DNA from: Ruminococcus sp.
Lineage (GTDB): Bacteria > Bacillota > Clostridia > Oscillospirales > Acutalibacteraceae
Direction of reading: 5' to 3'
Length of the DNA stretch: 53,236 bases
Assembly (NCBI GenBank): GCA_004556705.1
Contig: SFGA01000007.1
Location: 1 to 53,236, forward strand
Position 1 is the first letter of the stretch; every line of letters begins with the position of its first letter. Positions 27,321 through 37,174 of this stretch are shown here, piece after piece. A program made the translations under genes and the position numbers. The notes below the pieces were generated by a model. That model did no database searches. It saw only the letters and a program-made list of their open reading frames with translations, and was not told the DNA's origin.

Positions 27321-28561
27321 ATATTATTCTCCGCTATAATAGATATATTCTTTGAATTGAATGTGAACAATTCATTTTCTGAGACGTTTACTTTATATGA
27401 GAACGATTCATTATCTCGGGAAACATCTACTCCCTGTACGTTTAATGTAGGATATACACTCTTTATTTTATCTACAAGCATAGCGGAAGTAATCTGTTCT
27501 CCTATTGTTATGTCTTTTGCAAGAGAAGCTATAACATCTCTTACATTAGTACTCATAGTTTGTCCTATTGTATCTTGTACGTATACCCTTACATACAGAG
27601 GTACAGAAGCAGGTCTTGTAATATATACAGAAAGTACAGAAGCATCGGCACTAGATACTCTATATTTTTGTACTTCTGAATATGCGTTACCTACAGTGTT
27701 ACATAGTAAATAATTAAAAAATGTTCTAGCTATATTCTCATTCCAACCCTGAACAAGGAGTACAGCTTTTTGTGGGGGTACAGTAATAGCTGTTTCTCCT
27801 GTACCGATTATTTTCTCATTTTCAAAAGAATAGTTAAAATATATAGAACATTTATTTACGCCTTCTAGAGCTTCTATTTCCTGTGCGCAGCGAGCTTGAG
27901 GAGTATTTATGTATTGTCTATTCTGTATTCTTTCTCTCAGTGCGGGTATTGATTCAAGTTCTTGTCCTGGGACTGAAGCCTCCGTTATCATTTTTCTAAA
28001 GCCTGCAGGGTTTTCATCAAACTGCGTAAATGTATTTTCTATTAGTACATAACTTCCTGGTTCTTCTGATATCAAGTGCATAGCTACAGAATCGCCTGGA
28101 AGCAATGTCGCTTCATATGCGGGATGGAATACCACATTTTTCTCATTTATTTTTATTGTGCAAGATAGCGAAGTTGTAATTATACAATTAACCGCAGGGT
28201 TATCTTTATCAGTCGTAGGATTATTAGCATAAATAACACAGGGAATTGTTGTTTTAGAAGCGCGCTTTCTCCTGACCCCAGCTATATCCGCTATATTAAG
28301 CAATTGTCTCTCTGTAGATGAAGCTATATCAAAACATGTACCAACACTATAAATAAGCTTTTGCAGTATTGATACTAAATATCCTAAACCAAACAAAATC
28401 ATATATAAAGGGTTGGTTTCATTGGCTTCAATATATATAATTTCACCCTTAGAATTTTTAATATTGTTAGCCGAGCAATAGTTATTAATATAACTAATCA
28501 TGTCTGTGCAATTCTCAAGAGGCGTTTTAATTTCGTAATCTATGTTGTTTAAAGAAATCAT
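27317..28561 (-). CDS. Baseplate J-like wedge protein
   Basis: 414 residues. The N-terminus has NPLYMILFGLGYLVSILQKL and TERQLLNIADIAGVRRKRAS, the 'a~g~~LD.lA.~~Gv.R..a' motif of P2 gpJ/Mu gp47 proteins. Strand-rich middle parts include EATLLPGDSVAMHLISEEPG. SIPALRERIQNRQYIN and IEALEGVNKC match the '~lr~Ri~' and '~v~GV~~v' motifs. It forms the wedge of the contractile tail baseplate. The order gp25-like, J-like, I-like is classical. Confidence 0.88.
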   Translation of the reverse strand: MISLNNIDYEIKTPLENCTDMISYINNYCSANNIKNSKGEIIYIEANETNPLYMILFGLGYLVSILQKLIYSVGTCFDIASSTERQLLNIADIAGVRRKRASKTTIPCVIYANNPTTDKDNPAVNCIITTSLSCTIKINEKNVVFHPAYEATLLPGDSVAMHLISEEPGSYVLIENTFTQFDENPAGFRKMITEASVPGQELESIPALRERIQNRQYINTPQARCAQEIEALEGVNKCSIYFNYSFENEKIIGTGETAITVPPQKAVLLVQGWNENIARTFFNYLLCNTVGNAYSEVQKYRVSSADASVLSVYITRPASVPLYVRVYVQDTIGQTMSTNVRDVIASLAKDITIGEQITSAMLVDKIKSVYPTLNVQGVDVSRDNESFSYKVNVSENELFTFNSKNISIIAENNI

Positions 28562-28909
28562 TTATCCTACCTTATAGATATTAAGTACTATGTTATTATC
28601 TTCTTCTTTGTAGAGTGGAGTATAATTACTCTGAAACGAAGTAGCTCCTCCTAACTCCTGTATTCTCTGTTTAGCTTGATTGTCTATGTCAACAAGGGAA
28701 GTATCTTTTTCATAAAGTCCGCTCCAGTCTATACCCTCGTCTCTCATACCGGGTATTGAACCTTTACTTTGATATGCCGCGAGAGATGCCCTTTGGTCAG
28801 CCGTATTTCCTTCTTCAAATAAAAATACAGGGTATCCATTTACTACATCTATATCGAGGTTCCATTCCGTTTCTTTATTCGTAGGTACAATTAACATTAC
28901 ATCTCTCAT
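28562..28909 (-). CDS. gp25-like (GPW/gp25 or DUF2634-type) baseplate protein
   Basis: 115 residues. NLDIDVVNGYPVFLFEEGNT, then ADQRASLAAYQSKGSIPGMR and DEGIDWSGL match the lysozyme-like-fold baseplate proteins around T4 gp25. These bind the sheath to the wedge and have a '..tr~geip~~pd.Gidw' segment. It ends one base before the J-like gene. Role inferred from pattern and position. Confidence 0.75.
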   Translation of the reverse strand: MRDVMLIVPTNKETEWNLDIDVVNGYPVFLFEEGNTADQRASLAAYQSKGSIPGMRDEGIDWSGLYEKDTSLVDIDNQAKQRIQELGGATSFQSNYTPLYKEEDNNIVLNIYKVG

Positions 28910-28951
28910 ATGATTATTATATTCTTTACGCCCTATTTATTCAATGTCCTA

Positions 28952-29317
28952 TTAATCAGTCTTTACAAACGTTTGCCCTGCTGAAGCTATTTTAACAATA
29001 GCTACGTCTGTTGCGCTATCATGTTTTGGGCCTGTAGTACCATTAACTGGTATTTGTACCATATCTCCTTCACAAACAGGGGCTTTCCCATCCCATGTAG
29101 AAAACTGAGCCGTAGGCATTAATACCCCTGCTCCCATAGCATCCCCATTAGTTATACTACCAATAGAACCTGCTGTTATCTGTATGCTTAAAGGACCTGC
29201 ATAAGGAGGTAATCCACAAACTTTAATGTCTGTAAGTGGAGGAGTCGTAATTACAGCTACACCTACACCATTCATTATTTGTAAGACACAACCTTGTACA
29301 GCTATGAGTTTTCCCAT
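28952..29317 (-). CDS. PAAR/DUF4280-like spike tip protein
   Basis: 121 residues, short beta repeats: VQGCVLQIM, ITAGSIGSITNGD, LMPTAQFSTWDGKAPVCEGD and VQIPVNGTTGP. This is the layout of PAAR-like proteins that cap the tail spike and often bind a metal through Cys/His. It comes directly after the gpV-like spike gene. Moderately sure. Confidence 0.6.
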   Translation of the reverse strand: MGKLIAVQGCVLQIMNGVGVAVITTPPLTDIKVCGLPPYAGPLSIQITAGSIGSITNGDAMGAGVLMPTAQFSTWDGKAPVCEGDMVQIPVNGTTGPKHDSATDVAIVKIASAGQTFVKTD

Positions 29318-30150
29318 TATACTATCTCCACTTTACCACTTTTACCTTGTAGTGTGATTCCGCTTGAAGACATTTCTACTTTATTACCATTTGAATCCTG
29401 TATTGCTATTCCATTATCTGTAATATCTATTTTATTTTTTCCCCTAACAATATTTAATGACCCATCTTTGTTAAATGCTACGTCATTCAAAACTGTATCG
29501 AATTTCGTACCTGAAGATTGACTAAGTTTAAAGGTACCTTCTTTATCAAACGAAAAAACAAAATTGGATGTCATATCTTCGTTGGAATACGTCTTTGTGA
29601 TTGTACCATCTTCTTTAATCTGTATATCTGTAGTTCCTGCTATTATTTGCAGTAAGCTTTGATTTATATTAACACAAGGTCCTTGAGAAGTACTTATACG
29701 TACAGAATCTTCATCGTAAGACACTGTATATTCTGTAGAACCTATAACAAAAGAACCTGTACCATCATGTCCTACACATACTTTTGTATTCCTACCATTA
29801 CTTATAGGAATAGCCTTAATACCTCTGGAGTCAAACGCAAGCGCTCCAAACAATTGATTTAAAGTTTCTGTGTCGGGTATGCATGAGCGGAATCCTATTA
29901 GTAGGCATAGACTACCTATGTCATACATTCCTATATGTCCATATGCATTACCTATATGTAACACTTCTATATTTGTATATACGCGTGGTTTTCCATTCTT
30001 TAACTGAACTCCTGTAACTGAAGCTCTGTTTTTACCATCTACACTATTTATAGTACCTATATCTAATATGTCGAAAAAGCTCAGTCTATCATTTAGACGT
30101 TCTTTTTCAGTTTCCCCGGTAACTTCTATATAAGAATTACTAATTGACAT
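29317..30150 (-). CDS. Baseplate spike protein, gpV-like
   Basis: 277 residues. The N-terminal OB-fold (about 25-110) includes GTINSVDGKNRASVTGVQLK, and IEVLHIGNAYGHIGMYDIGS, then LCLLIGF, like Mu gp45/P2 gpV. The C-terminal 110 residues are short repeated strands (DIQIKEDGTITKTY, KIDITDNGIAIQDSNGNKVE), likely a beta-helical needle. The trimeric spike pierces the outer surface of the host. Confidence 0.75.
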   Translation of the reverse strand: MSISNSYIEVTGETEKERLNDRLSFFDILDIGTINSVDGKNRASVTGVQLKNGKPRVYTNIEVLHIGNAYGHIGMYDIGSLCLLIGFRSCIPDTETLNQLFGALAFDSRGIKAIPISNGRNTKVCVGHDGTGSFVIGSTEYTVSYDEDSVRISTSQGPCVNINQSLLQIIAGTTDIQIKEDGTITKTYSNEDMTSNFVFSFDKEGTFKLSQSSGTKFDTVLNDVAFNKDGSLNIVRGKNKIDITDNGIAIQDSNGNKVEMSSSGITLQGKSGKVEIV

Positions 30151-31909
30151 CCGTTCCTCCTAAACACCAATAAATATCTCTAAATTTTCTCGCATATGAA
30201 GACGTCTCAGGACTATTTATATACCATTTCCAAGCCCATTTAAAAACATCTTTTTGGTCCTTTACATCTTCTAGACTTCTGATACTGGGTATAACAACTT
30301 TTTTTGTTACTTGGATAACATCGGGGTCAAAATTTTGGATAACGTCTAAATATTCATCAGATATTTGAGCTTTAGGGATTGTAGCTAGAGCGATTAAAGG
30401 CCACAACATTTCTGAACCACATGTATAGGTATTGCCTCCGTTTTTTGTACTTAATTCTCGAGGTCTCCAATTTACATCCCCATGCATTTTTTGTAAATCT
30501 TCTTTCGTAAAAACTAGTTCCACATTTTTATAAAAATTCTTCGCTATACTTGTTAGGGTATCGTGTAGATGTATTTCGTAATCCGGCCCTCCTAGGTTGG
30601 CTATGGTATTAGCCATAGCCCTCATGTTTTCCATAGGAGTCTTATTTTCATCATAAGACGCTGAACTTTTTTCTTTATTGCCGAACGATAAAGTTGTAGA
30701 ACTTTTTAAAATCTTAGATGCCCTATCATACATATTTTGAGATACAAAAGCCTCCGCTGTTTTTTTGTCGAGATATTGGGTAGGTATAGCTAAAACAGTC
30801 ATTTGGTTTTCATTTCCTACGGTACTGAATTTTATATCGATAGTAAGAACCCTATAATAATTATTAACATTTTTGTATATGTCTCCTACCAGGTTCGGAA
30901 GATTTGAACCATTAATAAAATTTGGAGGCATTACAAATAATTTCTCAGGAAGCAGTTTTGGATTCCATGGAGCTGTAACCGTTAGAGCAGGGCCTGAAAA
31001 TGAAGCATTCGTGACCGCTCTTAAATCTATAATTTCTTCCTTAGATTTAGTATTTTCATCTATAGCCTTATTGTATATAGGGTCTAAAGCCATTATGTAT
31101 ATATCATTTTTTGCAATACTAACAAAGATTTTCAGAGGAATTGTCTTTATTTCTTTCGTAGTGCGGTCTACTTCTCTTATTTGGATATCTTTTCCCCATT
31201 CTTTAAGTGTGTATGTCATTTGCTGTATTAATGCATATCCATTGGCGACTCTCGTAGTGCCTTTTTCAACCTTTATTTTATAGTCCAGGTAATTTTCTTT
31301 CAAGTAATTATGTACTATTAGTTTTCCTTCTTTTTCAATATTTCCTTTACCATCATCTTTACCTCCCCCTGCAAATCTAACACATCTTGTGATGTATTCT
31401 CCTACAGTTACTTCATTTTCATTAAATACTATATCTATATAATCATTATTAAGGAATCCTGTTAGTTCACTAACAGTAACACATTCAAATACGGTTATAC
31501 CGTCAGGACCTGGGGACTCTTGATAGCTTGAAAATATAGTACACGGTATTGTTACAGTATTTTTACGATTACTTCCTCTGGTACCTATTCCCTGGTATCC
31601 CGCTTCAACAACAAGATTAGTAAAATTACGAATGTTAACGCACTTGTTGTTGATACAAAAATTGCGTATAGATAATTTTAAGTTATATACACTATTATTA
31701 GGTATTAAAGAAAATGAAAACGTAATATCAGGTTTAATTCCTTGTGTGCTACAATTGATACTGAAAGTACGTTTTAATTGTGTTCCATATGGGTTCCGTA
31801 TACTAGATGCCGACGTAGTTACATTTGATGGGACGCCACTGGGTGCAATCTCAGTATCTTGTATATTTGTGAATGTAACATTTATAATACGGTCATACAA
31901 ATATGTCAT
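30140..31909 (-). CDS. Baseplate hub protein
   Basis: 589 residues. The N-terminal part is strand-rich with LVVEAGYQGIGTRGSNRKNT (the 'v~laGY~~~~~~if~G~' pattern of tail-hub proteins) and TIPCTIFSSYQESPGPDGIT, then VFEC. A middle domain contains ALDPIYNKAIDENT. The C-terminal part is helical (YEIHLHDTLTSIAKNFYKNV). Size and position between plug/adaptor and spike genes fit a gp27/gp44-type hub. It overlaps the spike gene by 11 bases. Confidence 0.65.
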   Translation of the reverse strand: MTYLYDRIINVTFTNIQDTEIAPSGVPSNVTTSASSIRNPYGTQLKRTFSINCSTQGIKPDITFSFSLIPNNSVYNLKLSIRNFCINNKCVNIRNFTNLVVEAGYQGIGTRGSNRKNTVTIPCTIFSSYQESPGPDGITVFECVTVSELTGFLNNDYIDIVFNENEVTVGEYITRCVRFAGGGKDDGKGNIEKEGKLIVHNYLKENYLDYKIKVEKGTTRVANGYALIQQMTYTLKEWGKDIQIREVDRTTKEIKTIPLKIFVSIAKNDIYIMALDPIYNKAIDENTKSKEEIIDLRAVTNASFSGPALTVTAPWNPKLLPEKLFVMPPNFINGSNLPNLVGDIYKNVNNYYRVLTIDIKFSTVGNENQMTVLAIPTQYLDKKTAEAFVSQNMYDRASKILKSSTTLSFGNKEKSSASYDENKTPMENMRAMANTIANLGGPDYEIHLHDTLTSIAKNFYKNVELVFTKEDLQKMHGDVNWRPRELSTKNGGNTYTCGSEMLWPLIALATIPKAQISDEYLDVIQNFDPDVIQVTKKVVIPSIRSLEDVKDQKDVFKWAWKWYINSPETSSYARKFRDIYWCLGGTDVN

Positions 31910-32469
31910 ACTTTCACCTCGAATGTAACATACTGTAGGTCATTTTTACCAATATTTTCTTTATCGTTAGAGACAAAACGAAAAGCGTAATTTTCGGCTT
32001 GGTTTAAATTCCATCCTCCTAAGCGCAATACAGACGTGTATGTATTTCCATTGGTATCTTCTACCTTAACAGACCACTGCAATAATTCTTTATACTGCAG
32101 TTGAAGTGTACTAATGTTTTGACATAAAGATATGCGTTCTTTTATTTTCTTTTTCTGTATTACTCTTTCTTTTTCTACTAGACTCTGAGGTAGTGTAGGA
32201 TTCGAATCAAGCCATTCATCTAAGTCCAAGTCCTCCAAACTTAAGTAATATTGTACATAATCATATTCCCTATCGTATGTTTCTTTTATGAGAGGGTCAT
32301 TCTGTGAGAGTTGAGAGACATACTTATCAAACAAATCGGCTTGTTCTTGTGTTGCGTCATCCCACCTAAATGATATAACTAAAGATATCCCTGTTCCTGG
32401 AATAAATGCGGATATCACATAAGGATTTTCTTGAGTATCTTCAAGATTTAATGCATATATTGTTTTCAT
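31906..32469 (-). CDS. Baseplate plug-like protein (187 aa)
   Basis: Begins MKTIYALNLEDTQENPYVIS. The centre is helical and charged. The end (VLRLGGWNLNQAENYAFRFV, then GKNDLQYVTFEVKV) has the 'GgWy.nq...~F~f~~~~...ig~~Dl.~v~~~v' pattern of small baseplate plug proteins encoded just upstream of hubs in compact myoviruses. It overlaps both neighbours by four bases. Role inferred. Confidence 0.5.
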   Translation of the reverse strand: MKTIYALNLEDTQENPYVISAFIPGTGISLVISFRWDDATQEQADLFDKYVSQLSQNDPLIKETYDREYDYVQYYLSLEDLDLDEWLDSNPTLPQSLVEKERVIQKKKIKERISLCQNISTLQLQYKELLQWSVKVEDTNGNTYTSVLRLGGWNLNQAENYAFRFVSNDKENIGKNDLQYVTFEVKV

Positions 32470-33212
32470 TCTTCTGTCCTCACTTTTTGCAGCGTCATTA
32501 AAGAAACCTGTTCGTCTTCTACTATGTAGGGTTTAAACTCTTTTAGGCTTACTAATACGTGAACAGCATTAGTAGATTCTGCTACTCGCTCGAAATATAA
32601 ACGCGTAATCTGTACTTTAAAAAATTCATTATTATCTGTCTTAAACCATACGGGTTTACGTGAGGCTGCACACGCATCTAAGTACTTCATTTGTAGCATA
32701 AGCGTAGGTTTAATCAACAACATATTGTCTAAATTAGATACAGAGGTTAAATATCCTTCGAGATTCCATTCCCGGAGGTGAGGTACAGCATTATCTGTCT
32801 TGTAGTCTTTACCATAAGTATCTTGAACAATAACAAGTGATTCGGATATATCTACCTCTCTACTTACTTTTACAGAAGTAGCATTGATTGGTATGCCTTC
32901 AATATTAGGAGACATCAACAATTGATTCAATTTATTCAATAAATCAGCCGCTTTTGATAATCCTGTTTTAGCAGTAGAAAAGAAATCACTTCCTACTACA
33001 GAATTTGCAATAAGTGACAGCGTTCCTCTAACAGCTTTTGTACTAGCAAGTAATGAAGTACCAAACATTACAGTTTTGTGCATAAAAGGAAGAGTGGTAA
33101 CAGTATCGAGCCACTTATCAAAACCTTCGCTAATTTCACTATTGACATTAGTCTTCGAAGTCGTCCACCAATCTGAGGCTGATTTTACGCCCTCTATAAA
33201 AGATGATGCCAT
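32466..33212 (-). CDS. Baseplate/tail-tube connector protein (248 aa)
   Basis: The N-terminal 95 residues are helical with a hydrophobic stretch (TVMFGTSLLASTKAVRGTLS). The C-terminal 150 are beta-rich (VKVSREVDISESLVIVQDTY, then NAVPHLREWNLEGYLTS and FFKVQITRLYFERVAES). This resembles the tail-tube initiator/DUF6046-type proteins encoded between tape measure and hub. It starts two bases after the tape-measure stop, with AAGGAG in that gene's end. Confidence 0.5.
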   Translation of the reverse strand: MASSFIEGVKSASDWWTTSKTNVNSEISEGFDKWLDTVTTLPFMHKTVMFGTSLLASTKAVRGTLSLIANSVVGSDFFSTAKTGLSKAADLLNKLNQLLMSPNIEGIPINATSVKVSREVDISESLVIVQDTYGKDYKTDNAVPHLREWNLEGYLTSVSNLDNMLLIKPTLMLQMKYLDACAASRKPVWFKTDNNEFFKVQITRLYFERVAESTNAVHVLVSLKEFKPYIVEDEQVSLMTLQKVRTEE

Positions 33213-33214
33213 AA

Positions 33215-36200
33215 TTATTCTCCTTTTTCCACTTTAACCAAAGCATTTCCTATTTTTTGTTCTGTGCCTAAACCAGTTGCTTCTATAATACGTCCTGAAG
33301 CATCAGTTATAATTTTACCAAAAGTTTTTACACCATCTGTAAGGGTAATGATGAGATTATTGGTACCGCCTTTTAAAAATTCCGTCGTGTCCTTGAGTAC
33401 TTCATTGTTTAAAGCGAACGTATTATCTATATTCTTATGTACATCGCCATACAACGGGTCATAGGCAAAATATTTTTGTAGCTCTTCTTCAGAGAACAAG
33501 CCTGTTTTCCGAAGAGCCATAACCATAGACCCTGTGTTGCCTCCTTTAGCTGCAATTAACCTAGCTGCTGCTAACTTCTTCAATTCACCTTCGCTTAAGT
33601 TTCTTATATCTACAGTACCGCCAGATACCTGAAATATTTTTTTATATATAGGGTCACTCTCTACAATAGTATCTTTCCATGACCCTTTCTGCCTTGCCTC
33701 CAATTTCTTTACTTCATCGTTTATTTCTTTCTCTGTAGGTGTTTTGGATTTAAATTGAATACCATCTTTGTTAAAAGGAGAAAGAGTAGCTAATATATCG
33801 ATATCGGCGAGGTTTGATATAAAAGGATATACTATATCCCACATAGAATGCATTACTTTTTGCGTTATTTTTAATATCTCTGTACCTATCGACTGGAATC
33901 CATTAATAATACCGTCTGTAAGTCCCTGGATAGGTTTATTGAAAATATTTTTAATATCTTGTACATCCTTATCATTATCCCACCAATTTTTTACTTGTTT
34001 CCAAAAATCTTTAAGCTTATCAAAAACGCCTTGCCAATTATTATCTGCTATCAACTCTATTATGTCATTAAGCCCGTTATATACAGGTTTACCTATTTTA
34101 ACCCAAAGTTTATCAGCGATTCTCATGCCATTCCACTTAATGTTTTCTCCAATACTCTGGAACTCATATTGGTCTAGCTGGAAACGCTTACGTAGATTTT
34201 CATCATTTCTATTCGTCCATGTAACGCCTTTTTTTGCAGGATTTGTAATATCTTCATAACTCATATTTAGAGTGTTCATAGACTGGACGAGATTCTGTAA
34301 TTCACTTCCCCCTATTTCCCCTAACAGATACATAATCCTGGACTTTTCCTCAGCCGAAGCTCCCTTCATATTTTTATATGCTTTATTTGCGATAGAAGCT
34401 ACAGGGTCTCCTCCTGAGGTAGGGTTATACAAGTCTCCAAACACACCAAGCATAGAAGCTGCGACAATTTTGTTTGTATTTAACTTACCTACAGTATATA
34501 ATCCTCTTGCGTCTGTAGTAAACGTATTTCTTAAAGATTCTAGAGAGCCTTTCCGTAATAAGGCTCCATAGTCTCCCGCTACAGATGCTCTGTACCCTGT
34601 ATAATCCATTCCTGTATAACTAGTTAAAGGGTTTCCCATATCCATCATGTTGTGGAGTCCTTTAATAGTTATGCCGCCGATTAATCCTGAAAGCGCGAGA
34701 AATGATTTTATGACAGTACGCAATACTTTACCTAATACACGAAATGGTAAAAAAATTGTATCCATAGTTCCGCCTAGTAAATGGATAGTGGATTGCAGCA
34801 TCTGTCCTTTTTCCTTTATTTTATTTTCACCATAAGTACCTACAGCTTGGGTTATTCCTGATATTCCTGCACCTATGCCTGAAGCTATTAAGCTAGCTCC
34901 TCCCGTCACGGGAGCTAACGCAAAGCCTGCTGCTATTGCTGCATTACCTATTTTAGTGAGAGGTTCTATGACTTTTCTTTTCCCATAATAATCAGCATAA
35001 TGCGCTCCAAAAAAAGCTTCATTAAATCTCGCTCCTACCCCCAATACTTCCGAAGGTACGAGTCCTTTTAACGCACCTAACACTCCTTTAGACTGTTCAT
35101 GTCCTGCATCAATCCATCTTTTAAAATCATACACACCCCCTACACTTTGTTTGAATGCATCTATAGCGTTTGTCCATCTTTTAGTACTTTCAGCTCCCTC
35201 ATCTATTTTCTTATATAAATTGGATATAGCGTCATCTGAATGTATAGCTCCAGTATTAACCATATATGCATAGTCTTCGCCTTTTATCTTACCCCTTCTG
35301 TAGTCTTTGTATAAGCCGTAATGTTTAGATGCATCTCGGTCAAGTTCATGCTGTTCAGCAGCAATAGCTAACGCCTTACGCCTCATTTCTTCACGTTCAT
35401 TAATTTTAGCTTCTCTTTTAGCTTCATCGAATGCATACTTCTGAGAGGCGATGTCGTAATCATTTTGTATATCTAAGGACTCCTGCGCTCCCCATTCCGG
35501 CTGCATAGACAGCGTGTTTTTAATATCTTGTATGACATCCAATCCTCCGTATCCCGCTCTTACAAGGGACCTTAAATTAGAAAAACTTTTATTAAACTTA
35601 TTTTGTGCATTAAGAATGCGGGAACCACGCCATATTTGGTTTGTTGTATGCTCCCCGGGTATACCCAAAGCCTTGGCTAAGTCGGATTTCATAGAATCAT
35701 TTGCATCATCTCCTAGTTTAGAGAATGCTTTTACCCAACGGTCTCTATTTAATCCCGCAAACTGGTTAATGGTAGTAGCCAATTGTTCATTCGTCTGAGA
35801 TATTCTTTCCACTGTGTTGGTCAAAGAAGATGACAAAGAATCATTTATCCCTTGAGGTGTTATTTCGGCTTGAGTTCTAAGTTTTTCTGCAGCATCTCCT
35901 ACTAAATCAGACATTACATCTTCAAGAGAAACACCTGGATTATCTGCAGGAACTTCATTACCATTATCATCATAATATTGACCATTAATCTTTCTTTCAG
36001 CTTCTTCGAGAGTCATTCTTTCCTCCAAAGTCAAATAGTTCGTCCTATCGTATTCTGGACCTACTTTTGTCGGGTCTCCTTTAATAATACTCGTACCAAA
36101 TCCTTGCCCTCCTTCAAAAGGAGCAATACTAAGACCGGGCGTATTCATTACAACTTTTATATCATGTGCATAAGACGTGTTTGACCTAACAAGGGCTTGG

Positions 36201-37174
36201 GCTATTAACATAGATGCTTTTACGTCTGCGTTTTGGTCGTGATGACTAAGCCCCCACGCAGCCATGTTTTTACCTGTTAATTTCTTAAGTAATGAATCAA
36301 GGTCATTTGGTCCACGTACTGTACCATATATAGAGCGAGCTATATCAACAGTATCGATAACATCCATATCACGAATCTGATTATGAGAAAATAAGACTGG
36401 AAGGTCAAATTCCATAATGTTATGACCTGAAATAGTTGCATTCCCAATCCATCTTCTTAATATGCCACGTTCGCTTATTCCATATGTTGAACTATATTTA
36501 GCACCTTGTTGTTGCCTTAATTGTAACAAGGTGTCCGAGGTATATTTATGTATTAATCCTGTTGTTTTTAATCTTGCGTCTGTGGTTTTATAATAACGCT
36601 GTAAAGCATCTATAACTTCAAATTTATCTGTAGCGTTATTAAATCTTGTCTTAACAGCTGTAATAGCTATAGGCCTTCTAGTATCATCTGTTTCAATATC
36701 GAGAAATACTTGCGGCTTTGTTGAATAGGGACCTATCCCTGCAGAAGGAGTAATACTAAAAGATTTCTGCGCGTTCTTTAATATTTGCTGTTTAACTAAA
36801 GCATCTTCCTGTATAGGCTTACTCTTAAATCGTTCTAAGAAACTTTGATTCTTTCTAAGAGTATTATTAAACTTATTCAGCTCAGGTAAACGTCTGTTAA
36901 TATAAGGCCGGAGCTGAGAATCTATATTAGTAAAAGATACCCGTTCAAAAAGAGGGCCGTAATTAGCGTTGTAGTCGTGCCGAGCAGATGCATATAAAGC
37001 CCCAGGGTCTTTTGTATCGAGAGTAGTAGCTCTGTTGCTTCCTTTATATAAATATTCGTAGTATTCAAGTTTTGCTAAATCTTCATTAGTGTAGTGACCT
37101 CTATCTATCTTGTGATGGAGGTCTTGAATGCGTTGAGAAAGTTTTAGGCGTTCTAGTGTGCTGAATTGATTCAT
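33215..37174 (-). CDS. Tape-measure protein with embedded DnaQ-like (DEDDh) exonuclease domain
   Basis: 1319 residues, the longest gene. Position after the G/GT chaperones and the long helical C-terminal two thirds, with hydrophobic spans (about 740-860), identify a tape measure. Unusually, residues about 150-330 hold an exonuclease: VFLDIETDD (D159, E161), ISGHNIMEFDLPVLF (N252, D257), DTVDIARSIYG, LDSLLKKLTG and HHDQNADVKASMLI (H312, D317), the full DEDDh set in the right order. The domain covers DNA about 36185-36727. A nuclease within the tail tube could enter the cell with the DNA. Function of the fusion is inferred. Confidence 0.85.
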   Translation of the reverse strand: MNQFSTLERLKLSQRIQDLHHKIDRGHYTNEDLAKLEYYEYLYKGSNRATTLDTKDPGALYASARHDYNANYGPLFERVSFTNIDSQLRPYINRRLPELNKFNNTLRKNQSFLERFKSKPIQEDALVKQQILKNAQKSFSITPSAGIGPYSTKPQVFLDIETDDTRRPIAITAVKTRFNNATDKFEVIDALQRYYKTTDARLKTTGLIHKYTSDTLLQLRQQQGAKYSSTYGISERGILRRWIGNATISGHNIMEFDLPVLFSHNQIRDMDVIDTVDIARSIYGTVRGPNDLDSLLKKLTGKNMAAWGLSHHDQNADVKASMLIAQALVRSNTSYAHDIKVVMNTPGLSIAPFEGGQGFGTSIIKGDPTKVGPEYDRTNYLTLEERMTLEEAERKINGQYYDDNGNEVPADNPGVSLEDVMSDLVGDAAEKLRTQAEITPQGINDSLSSSLTNTVERISQTNEQLATTINQFAGLNRDRWVKAFSKLGDDANDSMKSDLAKALGIPGEHTTNQIWRGSRILNAQNKFNKSFSNLRSLVRAGYGGLDVIQDIKNTLSMQPEWGAQESLDIQNDYDIASQKYAFDEAKREAKINEREEMRRKALAIAAEQHELDRDASKHYGLYKDYRRGKIKGEDYAYMVNTGAIHSDDAISNLYKKIDEGAESTKRWTNAIDAFKQSVGGVYDFKRWIDAGHEQSKGVLGALKGLVPSEVLGVGARFNEAFFGAHYADYYGKRKVIEPLTKIGNAAIAAGFALAPVTGGASLIASGIGAGISGITQAVGTYGENKIKEKGQMLQSTIHLLGGTMDTIFLPFRVLGKVLRTVIKSFLALSGLIGGITIKGLHNMMDMGNPLTSYTGMDYTGYRASVAGDYGALLRKGSLESLRNTFTTDARGLYTVGKLNTNKIVAASMLGVFGDLYNPTSGGDPVASIANKAYKNMKGASAEEKSRIMYLLGEIGGSELQNLVQSMNTLNMSYEDITNPAKKGVTWTNRNDENLRKRFQLDQYEFQSIGENIKWNGMRIADKLWVKIGKPVYNGLNDIIELIADNNWQGVFDKLKDFWKQVKNWWDNDKDVQDIKNIFNKPIQGLTDGIINGFQSIGTEILKITQKVMHSMWDIVYPFISNLADIDILATLSPFNKDGIQFKSKTPTEKEINDEVKKLEARQKGSWKDTIVESDPIYKKIFQVSGGTVDIRNLSEGELKKLAAARLIAAKGGNTGSMVMALRKTGLFSEEELQKYFAYDPLYGDVHKNIDNTFALNNEVLKDTTEFLKGGTNNLIITLTDGVKTFGKIITDASGRIIEATGLGTEQKIGNALVKVEKGE

